DNA from: Flavobacterium sp.
GTDB taxonomy: Bacteria > Bacteroidota > Bacteroidia > Flavobacteriales > Flavobacteriaceae
Reading direction: 5' to 3'
Assembly (NCBI GenBank): GCA_017989775.1
Contig: JAGNPF010000090.1
Coordinates: forward strand, 1 to 6,466
Length of the DNA stretch: 6,466 nucleotides
Part shown: piece by piece, positions 1-5,613 of the stretch
Layout: each line of letters starts with the position of its first letter
Numbering within the stretch: position 1 is the first letter of the stretch
The notes under the pieces: generated by a model
What the model was told of the DNA's origin: nothing
Databases searched by the model: none
Seen by the model: only the letters and a program-made list of their open reading frames with translations
Translations under genes and position numbers: made by a program

Positions 1-137
1 ATTTTGTTCTGGCCCACGATGACGGTTCCCAGTTCCTGTTTGATGGTATTGATGCTTTGCAAAAGCGGTTCCAAATTAATTCGAGATTGAAAATTTACGT
101 TTTCGTTTGGATTTTCAGGGTTGGTTATTTCTTCCAT
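1..137 (-). CDS. MoxR-family AAA+ ATPase, N-terminal fragment (cut by window edge)
   Basis: The reverse strand reads from an ATG at 137-135 to the window edge without a stop, giving 45 residues that begin MEEITNPENPNENVNF and end in GTVIVGQNK. The VIVGQ signature after a short acidic, Asn-rich leader is the conserved start of MoxR AAA+ ATPases; the Walker A and B motifs would follow beyond position 1. MoxR proteins are cytoplasmic hexameric ATPases, generally regarded as chaperone-like remodelers, and are often encoded with DUF58 and von Willebrand A proteins. Here the gene is the last visible member of a minus-strand operon after SpoIIM, DUF4129 and DUF4350 genes. It is the only one separated from its neighbour by a real gap, which carries a palindromic element. 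The start codon follows an A-rich leader with no Shine-Dalgarno sequence. The family call rests on the N-terminus alone but agrees well with the context. Confidence 0.87.
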   Translation of the reverse strand, partial: MEEITNPENPNENVNFQSRINLEPLLQSINTIKQELGTVIVGQNK

Positions 138-151
138 ATATTTTTGTTTTT

Positions 152-260
152 TTAGCCACGAATCGCACTAATTTACACTAATTTTTCGTCGTTTTGAATT
201 ACACAAATTCCTATTTAGGTGTAAATAAAATTTGTGCTAATTTGTGTAATTTGTGGCTGA
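152..260. repeat. Imperfect palindromic intergenic element (CAC/AATT units)
   Basis: This element fills most of the 132-base gap between the DUF4350 gene and moxR. Outer arms at 152-185 and 227-260 pair at about 26 of 34 positions: TTAGCCACGAAT on the left faces ATTTGTGGCTGA on the right. Inner arms at 197-204 and 219-226 pair at 7 of 8 positions, with an unpaired stretch at 186-196. The arms contain short near-tandem units with a period of about 10 bases (CACTAATTTA then CACTAATTTT on the left; TTTGTGCTAA then TTTGTGTAAT on the right). A small perfect hairpin, GAATT-ACACA-AATTC, lies at 196-210. Similar 'GCCACGAATT..CACGAATT' palindromes are, from memory, common between genes in Flavobacterium. 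As RNA it would form a long hairpin just before moxR, so it could attenuate transcription, stabilise the mRNA, or simply be a mobile REP/MITE-like sequence. No transposase or clear target duplication is visible. Confidence 0.75.
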
Positions 261-269
261 TTTTTTTAT

Positions 270-1469
270 TTAATTCATTACTTTTTCTATCGCATTATTA
301 ATTTGCAGCAAATCATCTTCAATGCTCAGATAATTATTTTTTCGATAGGCGGTTATCAACGAGACCACGTTTTGAATGTCCTCCAGTTTTTTTCCTGATT
401 TATGATGCAGTTTTTTCACGAAATCGTCGTCGAGTTTATGGGTTTCCATCAAGTATTCGTTGCGGACTTTTTCGAGAAAATAGATGATTTTTTTGTCGAT
501 GATGTTGTTGTGATCCCCTTCCTGATAATACAAATTGCCGATAGTTTTCGTGAAATCGACCGTGGTGTTGGCCAGCGGTTTGATTATTGGGACGACTCTT
601 TGTTTGCGTTTGGCGTTGAAAAACATAAAGACCAGCATCCCGATCAAGAAAATGTACCAAGCCCATTTCAGTGCGGGTTGGCTCAAAACATACCGCATTG
701 GCGAGTCGGAAATCACTTCTCCGGTTTGGTCTTTGATGTGCCAAAACACTTTTCCTTCGGGGATGTAGGACAGGACTTTTTCGGCATATTCGTGGTGATT
801 GCCTTTCAATAAATGAAAATTGGTGAACGCCACGGGTTGGGTGTGCAAATAAAAAGCCCCCGTTTTATAATTGACTTTTATGAAATTGACTCTCGTGCTG
901 TCGCCGTTTTGATAGCCCAAAACGGTGGTGTTGAGCGTGTCGATTTTGGAGAAATAATTGTTGTTGACGCCTTCGGTGATTTTGTATTTTTGGTTGCCCA
1001 ATTTTTTGTTGGCGACCCAATTGTAGATGCTGTCCGAGTAGTTGTATTCGCTGTCCATTTTCAGGTTCAAACTGTCCAACAAGGCATTCGGAATCATTTC
1101 GGAGCTGATGAAAGCATTGTTTCCGAATTGCACAAACGAACAAATTTCGGTAATCGATTCATTGTCAAAATTGGCCATTTTGGAAATGCTGAGAAAAGTC
1201 CCTTTGATTCGATAATCGTTCACGAGCGTGTCATAGTCAAATTTGCTGTCCAAATATTCATAAGGTGTCGTGTTGAATTTCCTGATTTTTTGACCTTTCA
1301 AAAGCGAGCCAATTTCTTGGTCGAAAACATACATTCCGTAAGGAATTCGGTCATTGAGAGAAAAAGTGGGTGTCCAATCAATGGGTTTCGGGCGATTGCT
1401 GTCGATTACAACAATAGCCGCTATGAGCAACACCAAAAGGGCGATGTAGATTTTCAGCGTTTTATCCAT
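270..1469 (-). CDS. DUF4350 domain-containing membrane protein
   Basis: This 399-residue protein has an N-terminal membrane anchor at about residues 6-23, an extracytoplasmic region at about 24-267, a second membrane segment at about 268-285 (WAWYIFLIGMLVFMFF) followed by the positive KRKQR stop, and a helical, charged cytoplasmic tail at 286-399. Residues about 40-225 match the DUF4350 pattern, including GNNAFISSE at 116-124 and the PVAFTNFHLL region near 212-221. DUF4350 proteins are typically encoded beside MoxR and DUF58 genes, and no enzymatic activity is assigned to them to my knowledge. The ATG start overlaps the end of the upstream DUF4129 gene by 8 bases (ATGGATAA), which points to translational coupling. 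The lack of an obvious Shine-Dalgarno sequence is normal for this phylum. The family call is fairly firm; the role, as a membrane partner or client of MoxR, is inferred from context only. Confidence 0.85.
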   Translation of the reverse strand: MDKTLKIYIALLVLLIAAIVVIDSNRPKPIDWTPTFSLNDRIPYGMYVFDQEIGSLLKGQKIRKFNTTPYEYLDSKFDYDTLVNDYRIKGTFLSISKMANFDNESITEICSFVQFGNNAFISSEMIPNALLDSLNLKMDSEYNYSDSIYNWVANKKLGNQKYKITEGVNNNYFSKIDTLNTTVLGYQNGDSTRVNFIKVNYKTGAFYLHTQPVAFTNFHLLKGNHHEYAEKVLSYIPEGKVFWHIKDQTGEVISDSPMRYVLSQPALKWAWYIFLIGMLVFMFFNAKRKQRVVPIIKPLANTTVDFTKTIGNLYYQEGDHNNIIDKKIIYFLEKVRNEYLMETHKLDDDFVKKLHHKSGKKLEDIQNVVSLITAYRKNNYLSIEDDLLQINNAIEKVMN

Positions 1470-2223
1470 TGTTGATTTTTTTTATTGATTTTTCGAAAGC
1501 GTTTCTGGCTTTGGCAAAAGTTTCTTCGTCCAATTCGAATTCGCCATACCAAATATTGTTGTACAGATAGGACAAATAGGCAAAATCCTCCTTTTGGGCT
1601 TCGTTTTTTATTTCATACAGATAATCCGAGTTGGTTTTTTCGACATCCCATTCGATGATTTGTTTTTCGGACATTTTCTTGAGCAACCAAAGATAATAAT
1701 AGCGGATTGTCAATCGATTTTCGCCAGATTCCAAACTTTTTTGAATGAGTTTTTCGAAATCCACCAGATGAAGGTTTTTCTCGATTTCGTCATAATTGAT
1801 AATTTTTCTATCGGAATTTTGACCAAAAATCCATTGGCCTTCCTTGTTCATTATGGCTTTTGCGATTAAATAAATGACAAAAACCACAATCGAAATTGCG
1901 ATAACTTTGAGTAAAATATCCACAAAATTTGTCGCTGATTTTCCATCCGTAAATTCGAATATGTTTTTGAAAACATTGGCCAACCATTCCTTGAAACGAT
2001 CCCAGGCATTTTTTTCGGGCGTCTTGAATTCATAGACAAATGCCTCGTCGGTGTATTTCCTTTTGAAATTTTCGGCAAAAGGTTTCACTTCGACAAAAGA
2101 AGAATCGACCAAAACGTCTTTTTCAGTAAAAACGATTTTTTCTTTTTTGGCTACAACCAATGAATCTTGTGCTCCAATATTGGAACAAAAGAAAAAAAGA
2201 ATAAGTATAATTAGTTTATTCAA
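1462..2223 (-). CDS. DUF4129 domain-containing protein with signal peptide (TTG start)
   Basis: This 253-residue protein opens with a signal peptide (MNKLIILILFFFCSNIGA, cleavage likely before QDS). An extracytoplasmic stretch with amphipathic helices follows to about residue 100, then one membrane helix at about 102-122, then a cytoplasmic C-terminal domain. Residues about 168-230 show the DUF4129 pattern: RLTIRYYYLWLLKKM, then a Thr-Asn-Ser-Asp-Tyr 'T..DY' element at 197-201, then the WYGEF end. DUF4129 is also the C-terminal domain of TgpA-like transmembrane transglutaminases encoded near MoxR and DUF58, but here it stands alone with no transglutaminase domain. The start is TTG at 2223-2221: an in-frame TAG lies 12 bases upstream at 2235-2233, and the next in-frame ATG is codon 125, so only TTG preserves the signal peptide. 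It overlaps the upstream stop by 8 bases (TTGAATAA). A weak AGG lies 8 bases before the start. Confidence 0.83.
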   Translation of the reverse strand: MNKLIILILFFFCSNIGAQDSLVVAKKEKIVFTEKDVLVDSSFVEVKPFAENFKRKYTDEAFVYEFKTPEKNAWDRFKEWLANVFKNIFEFTDGKSATNFVDILLKVIAISIVVFVIYLIAKAIMNKEGQWIFGQNSDRKIINYDEIEKNLHLVDFEKLIQKSLESGENRLTIRYYYLWLLKKMSEKQIIEWDVEKTNSDYLYEIKNEAQKEDFAYLSYLYNNIWYGEFELDEETFAKARNAFEKSIKKINNG

Positions 2224-3169
2224 AGTCGGAGCCTATTAAATCGATTTGACTTTTGGTGGCATTGTTTTCGTTTTCTTCCTGCAAGCCATAATAAATGAGT
2301 CCCTGATTGACCAAAATAAAATTATTGAAAACGTAACTCAACAAGACCGAAAATACCATTATCACGGCAAACAGGATTCCCATTGTCGAAAAAGTGTCGG
2401 TTTGCGAAGCGGGTTCTTGCAGGTTTTGGGTGGAAACAAACATCCAAATAAGGCTGATTACATAAGGAATCATCGTGATGAATCCTTGAATGATTTGCAC
2501 CAGGAGCATCATCAGGAAGGTGGTGCCGACAATCACCCAAAATTTTTGTTTTACAAGCCCAAACCCATTGGACAAAGCAGTGAAATAGCCAACATCTTTC
2601 AGGATATATTCGTAGTAAGATAAAGTAATCCAAGACATAAAGGCCGAACCTACAATAATAATCAACGGAATCCCGATGAGTATCAAACAAAGGAAAGCAA
2701 GCACGCCAAAAACGATGAAGGCCAGTGGTAGTATGACGAACATACATCCCAACAAGAACACGATCATTTTTCCGATATTGTTCTTGAGTCCAGAACTGAT
2801 TTCCTGCATTGAAAAAGCATTATCGTTTTTTTCCACTAGTTTCAAGTAAATTATGGGATAACTGATGTTGAGCATCGACAAAATGACAATGAGCAAAAAC
2901 GTGATGACGAAACCTCCAACAATCAGGGCCATATTGTTGTTGAAATAGGCCATCAGGTAGTTGGGGTTGTTTTGGGCATTTGATATTCCCGAGAAAAGGA
3001 CTTCCATATATATTTTGGAAATGAAATAAATCAAGACGACCAACACCATCAGGAATATGCCGTTGATGATGAAGTAGTTTTTGAAATAATGTTTTCCAAA
3101 AGTTTTGAAAAAAGCAATCGTGTCGGAGAAATTGGCGCTTAAATCGCGCTTTTTGTAGAGTTCGAACAT
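2216..3169 (-). CDS. Multi-pass integral membrane protein, function unknown
   Basis: This 317-residue, very hydrophobic protein has about six membrane helices, near residues 32-52, 81-103, 134-155, 157-178, 211-246 (long, perhaps two passes) and 262-286. Its soluble parts are short: an N-terminal cytoplasmic stretch with FSDTIAFFKTFGKHYFKNYF, a loop at 110-130 (FSMQEISSGLKNNIGK) and an acidic tail, ENENNATKSQIDLIGSDFE. The repeated pattern of an amphipathic segment with a G-x-x-x-x-K/N element before a membrane helix, as in SNGFGLVKQKFWVIVG near 200-215, recalls the loose superfamily of proteins such as the membrane domain of glycerophosphodiester phosphodiesterases. I cannot assign a family with confidence and see no catalytic motif. 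The ATG shares one base with the stop of the SpoIIM gene (TAATG), so it is almost certainly translated with it. Its place among SpoIIM, DUF4129 and DUF4350 genes suggests a structural part of the same envelope assembly. Confidence 0.8.
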   Translation of the reverse strand: MFELYKKRDLSANFSDTIAFFKTFGKHYFKNYFIINGIFLMVLVVLIYFISKIYMEVLFSGISNAQNNPNYLMAYFNNNMALIVGGFVITFLLIVILSMLNISYPIIYLKLVEKNDNAFSMQEISSGLKNNIGKMIVFLLGCMFVILPLAFIVFGVLAFLCLILIGIPLIIIVGSAFMSWITLSYYEYILKDVGYFTALSNGFGLVKQKFWVIVGTTFLMMLLVQIIQGFITMIPYVISLIWMFVSTQNLQEPASQTDTFSTMGILFAVIMVFSVLLSYVFNNFILVNQGLIYYGLQEENENNATKSQIDLIGSDFE

Positions 3170-4134
3170 TAGGGTTGAGGTGTTTTTTTGTGAACAATAA
3201 AAGGATAAATCAGGTAATAAAAAGAAATGATGGCCAAGGTAAACAGGATGATGAAACTGCTCAGCCAGTTGGGCATGTCAATGGAATATCGGGTGATGAA
3301 ACCTTCCAGAAATCCCGCTGCAATGGTAAAAGGAACGGTGCTCAAGAATATTTTGAAACTGTTTTTGAACCCAATTTTAAAGGAATTCATTCTCGAATAG
3401 GTTTTGGGAAACAAGATGGAAGCTCCCAGAATGTAACCCGCGGCAGTTTCGATCACGATGCTGAAAATCTCCATCGAACCGTGAATCCAGATGCCTCGAA
3501 CGCTTTTCCAAAAAACGCCTTGTTGGAAGAAAAAATATTGGAACGAACCCAGCATGATGGCGTTTTGCAGGGAAATATAAAAAGTGCCAATGCCTCCAAA
3601 AATTCCAAAGATGTAGCACATCATCCCAACTTTCAAATTGTTGAAAGTGATGCCGATGAAACTCCCCCAATTGCTTCCCGATTTATAAATGGCCACCGGA
3701 TTTCCATCCTTGATGTTTTCCAAAGTTTCGTTGACATAGCCATCGCCAAGGATTAATCGGACAAAATCAGCATCGTATCTTGCAGAAATGGCTCCGAGAA
3801 AAACAGTGGCAAAGAAAAGCACGAAAGCATAAACCAAATACCTGCGATAGTCGTAAACGATGAGCGGAACCTCGGTTTTGAAGAAATACACCAATCGATT
3901 GCTTTCGGTTCGTTTGGTCTTGTAAATTTTTTGGTAAATCTGTGAAGCTAAATAATTTAAGTAAACCACCGTTTTGCTTTTGGCATAATACGTTTGGGCA
4001 TAAGACAAATCATTCATCAATTGAATGTATAAATTTGCCATTTCATCAGGATTTTTTTTAGCTTTACCAAAAATAGCTTGCTCAAATTCAAGCCATTTGT
4101 TCTTGTTCGCTTTTATAAATGCAATTTCTCTCAT
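3169..4134 (-). CDS. SpoIIM / DUF95 family integral membrane protein
   Basis: This 321-residue protein has an N-terminal cytoplasmic region (residues 1-95; REIAFIKANKNKWLEFE is a typical start for this family in Bacteroidota) and then membrane helices near 98-117, 167-187, 189-207, 217-240, 262-279 and 290-313. The family hallmark HGSMEIFSIVIETAAG, with His218, Gly219, Glu222 and Glu229, is intact at 218-233. The preceding GYVNETLENIKDGNP loop at 132-146 is also typical. In Bacillus, SpoIIM acts with SpoIID and SpoIIP in peptidoglycan remodelling during engulfment. This organism's homologue sits in a non-sporulation operon with DUF4129, DUF4350 and moxR and next to a divergent RDD gene, so sporulation is not implied. 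It is the first gene of the minus-strand operon, and its ATG lies 20 bases from the divergent RDD start. Its stop overlaps the next ATG by one base. Confidence 0.9.
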   Translation of the reverse strand: MREIAFIKANKNKWLEFEQAIFGKAKKNPDEMANLYIQLMNDLSYAQTYYAKSKTVVYLNYLASQIYQKIYKTKRTESNRLVYFFKTEVPLIVYDYRRYLVYAFVLFFATVFLGAISARYDADFVRLILGDGYVNETLENIKDGNPVAIYKSGSNWGSFIGITFNNLKVGMMCYIFGIFGGIGTFYISLQNAIMLGSFQYFFFQQGVFWKSVRGIWIHGSMEIFSIVIETAAGYILGASILFPKTYSRMNSFKIGFKNSFKIFLSTVPFTIAAGFLEGFITRYSIDMPNWLSSFIILFTLAIISFYYLIYPFIVHKKTPQP

Positions 4135-4196
4135 CGAGTGCTAAAATAGGAATTATGTCAGAATTATCCATAAATACAACACAAAATGTTACAATA
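4135..4196 (-). promoter_or_regulatory. Candidate promoter region for the SpoIIM operon (weak)
   Basis: Only 20 bases separate the divergent starts at 4134 and 4155, so at least one promoter must lie inside the opposite gene. On the minus strand, TATTTATG (complement of 4169-4176) matches five of the six fixed bases of the Bacteroidota -7 consensus TAnnTTTG and lies about 35 bases before the SpoIIM ATG. The -33 element is poor: only an ATTG about 15 bases further upstream, at 4195-4192, with a TTTG that is too close at 4185-4182. On the plus strand, TTTG at 4096-4099 followed by TATAAATG near 4114-4121 is an even weaker candidate for the RDD gene. This is pattern matching in AT-rich DNA and should be treated as a hint only. 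Confidence 0.22.
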
Positions 4197-4898
4197 AATT
4201 TTAAGGCCGCATCGGTAGGCGAGCGAATGCTGGCCAGTTTGCTGGATTTTTTCATCAAAATGGCTTATGTTATCGTTGTTGCTTACGTCTTTTTTAACTT
4301 GTTGGGATTCTCGAATGTGTTGAGCAGGGTAGATATGTGGTCCAGAATGGCTCTCCTGATACTGTTTTTCTTTCCGGTCATGATTTATTCGGTAACGCTG
4401 GAAAGTATTTTTGAAGGACAAACCATCGGGAAAAAGTTGATAAAAATTAAAGTCGTGAAAATTGACGGTTATCAAGCCGGTTTTGGCGATTACCTCATTC
4501 GCTGGCTTTTCAGGATTGTCGAGAATAATTTGATGGGAGGCTTAATCGGGTTGGTGGCCATGTTGGTCAGCAGCAAAACCCAACGTATGGGCGATATGGC
4601 GGCGGGAACGGCCATCATAACACTCAAGAACAACATAACGATCGATCATACCATTCTCGAAGAAATTGGAGATGCCTATCAGCCTGTTTATCCTTTGGTT
4701 ATTAAACTTTCGGACAACGATATGCGAATTATCAAGGACACTTTCGTGATTGCAGAAGCAAAAGGTGATTTGGAAACCATCGGGAAATTGTCCAAAAAAA
4801 TAGAATCGGTAACAGGCATCAAAAACCAATCTTACAATCAAGCGGAATTTATCAAAACCGTTTTGAAAGATTACAATTTTTATACCCGAAATATGTAA
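4155..4898 (+). CDS. RDD family membrane protein with cytoplasmic C-terminal extension
   Basis: This 247-residue protein carries the RDD signature. GERMLASLLDFFI at 22-34 supplies the Arg24 and Asp31 of the first motif and leads into a first membrane helix at about 34-50. A second helix lies at 64-84, followed by EGQTIGKKLIKIKVV at 87-101, a hydrophobic segment at about 125-138, and the closing SKTQRMGDMAAGTAII motif at 140-155. Residues 160-247 form a soluble, charged extension, probably cytoplasmic. RDD proteins are membrane proteins of mostly unknown function, some tied to ion or solute transport. I chose the ATG at 4155 because the family's usual N-terminus begins there; an in-frame ATG at 4119 would add 12 atypical residues and overlap the divergent SpoIIM start. 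The AGGAA just before 4155 is too close to be a normal Shine-Dalgarno sequence. The divergent pairing with SpoIIM is a recurring arrangement. Confidence 0.9.
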   Translation: MSELSINTTQNVTINFKAASVGERMLASLLDFFIKMAYVIVVAYVFFNLLGFSNVLSRVDMWSRMALLILFFFPVMIYSVTLESIFEGQTIGKKLIKIKVVKIDGYQAGFGDYLIRWLFRIVENNLMGGLIGLVAMLVSSKTQRMGDMAAGTAIITLKNNITIDHTILEEIGDAYQPVYPLVIKLSDNDMRIIKDTFVIAEAKGDLETIGKLSKKIESVTGIKNQSYNQAEFIKTVLKDYNFYTRNM

Positions 4899-4905
4899 TT
4901 TTAAA

Positions 4906-4918
4906 TACGAATTACGAA
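4906..4918. repeat. Short TACGAA direct repeat in the RDD-TRIC gap
   Basis: TACGAA occurs at 4906-4911 and again at 4913-4918, 7 bases apart, just after the RDD stop. Such TACGAATTACGAA runs look like fragments of AT-rich intergenic repeats seen in flavobacteria (from memory). No terminator hairpin is visible in the 76-base gap, so the RDD and TRIC genes may share a transcript. The repeat could also be chance. Confidence 0.35.
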
Positions 4919-4940
4919 ATAGCAAGTAGGAAGAAAAAGA

Positions 4941-4970
4941 ATGCTTGATGTCCAAAAAATAAAATCAAAA
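4941..4970 (+). repeat. Leader motif copy A: ATGCTT-N14-AAAATCAAAA, before the TRIC gene
   Basis: The 30-base block ending four bases before the TRIC start has ATGCTT, 14 other bases, then AAAATCAAAA. The same layout with identical spacing occurs before the next gene at 5582-5611, and the two copies agree at about 22 of 30 positions. Its ATG opens a 34-codon frame (MLDVQKIKSK...) that runs out of frame into the TRIC gene and stops at 5045. It may be a shared translation-enhancing leader, a small duplication, or chance in A-rich DNA. Confidence 0.3.
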
Positions 4971-4974
4971 AAAT

Positions 4975-5574
4975 ATGTTTCATTTAATAGAGGTAATCGG
5001 CACGATGGCCTTTGCCATGTCGGGTGCATTGACCGCGATGCATAAAAAGCTGGATCCTTTTGGTATTTTCATTATTGCCTTTGCGACCGCGGTAGGAGGG
5101 GGGACTTTGCGAGACATTATGATTGGGAGGACGCCGGTGGGCTGGATGCTTGACGTGAACTATGTTCACGTGATTGTGGTTGGATTCATTTTGGCGATTA
5201 TTTTCAGAAAAAAGTTTGACCGATTGCGAACATCCTTGTTTTTGTTCGACACGATTGGACTGGGCGTTTTTACCTTGATAGGTCTCGAAAAAGGCATCAA
5301 CATTGGTTTGCATCCCATTATTTGCATTGCATTGGGAACCATGACTGCTTGTTTTGGAGGCGTGATTCGCGATATTTTGTGCACGGAAATCCCGGTTATC
5401 TTCAGGGAAGAAATTTATGCCACAATCTGCATTCTTGGTGGAATCGTGTTTTTTATGTTGCGGGAATTAAATTTGGATGCCGATGTTTTGTATCTTACAA
5501 CCTCTCTATTCATCATTTCGGTTCGATTGATGGCGGTGAAATTCAAATGGCATTTGCCTCCGTTTAAGTTATAA
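4975..5574 (+). CDS. Trimeric intracellular cation (TRIC) channel family protein (UPF0126)
   Basis: This 199-residue protein is of normal family length with about seven membrane helices arranged as two inverted three-helix repeats plus a last helix. Repeat one contains SGALTAMHKKLDPFGI (16-31) and the Gly-rich motif AVGGGTLRDIMIGRTPVGWM (39-58), with Gly41-43, Arg46 and Asp47. Repeat two has the counterpart CFGGVIRDILCTEIP (126-140), with Gly128-129, Arg132 and Asp133. Prokaryotic TRIC proteins are homotrimeric, with one pore per subunit, and conduct K+ and other monovalent cations across the inner membrane. All the family hallmarks are present, so it should be functional. The ATG follows an A-rich leader with no Shine-Dalgarno sequence, 76 bases after the RDD stop on the same strand. 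The gene may be cotranscribed with the RDD gene, but I see no sign that it belongs to the MoxR-linked set. Confidence 0.94.
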   Translation: MFHLIEVIGTMAFAMSGALTAMHKKLDPFGIFIIAFATAVGGGTLRDIMIGRTPVGWMLDVNYVHVIVVGFILAIIFRKKFDRLRTSLFLFDTIGLGVFTLIGLEKGINIGLHPIICIALGTMTACFGGVIRDILCTEIPVIFREEIYATICILGGIVFFMLRELNLDADVLYLTTSLFIISVRLMAVKFKWHLPPFKL

Positions 5575-5581
5575 ATAAAAA

Positions 5582-5611
5582 ATGCTTATTTTCACAAAGT
5601 CAAAATCAAAA
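5582..5611 (+). repeat. Leader motif copy B with a 10-codon upstream ORF
   Basis: This second copy of the ATGCTT-N14-AAAATCAAAA block lies two bases before the GTG start of the acyltransferase gene. Its ATG opens a complete short frame, MLIFTKSKSK, whose TAG stop at 5612-5614 shares a base with the GTG (TAGTG). The first ten residues of the copy A frame, MLDVQKIKSK, match it at M, L, and the K.KSK end. Translation of this short peptide could deliver ribosomes to the GTG by stop-start coupling, but nothing beyond the sequence supports that. Confidence 0.28.
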
Positions 5612-5613
5612 TA

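Noticed and set aside
402..1475. Two long plus-strand frames (402-812 and 813-1475) opposite the DUF4350 gene
   Set aside because: Their translations have no recognisable domain or sensible topology, while the minus-strand frame encodes a clear DUF4350 protein with signal anchor and membrane helix. They are antisense shadows.
2246..2623. 125-codon plus-strand frame opposite the six-helix membrane protein
   Set aside because: It is His- and Asn-rich without motifs and lies fully inside a coherent membrane-protein gene; it is a shadow.
3175..3756. 193-codon plus-strand frame opposite the SpoIIM gene
   Set aside because: Its product is low-complexity and polar with no family features; the opposite strand has the intact HGSME motif of SpoIIM.
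4119..4154. Upstream in-frame ATG that would lengthen the RDD protein by 12 residues
   Set aside because: The added residues (MQFLSSSAKIGI) are not typical of the family, and the extension would overlap the divergent SpoIIM start by 16 bases; the ATG at 4155 fits better.
4921..4948. Possible terminator hairpin between the RDD and TRIC genes (CAAG...CTTG)
   Set aside because: The stem is only four base pairs with a loop of about 17 bases and no following T-run.
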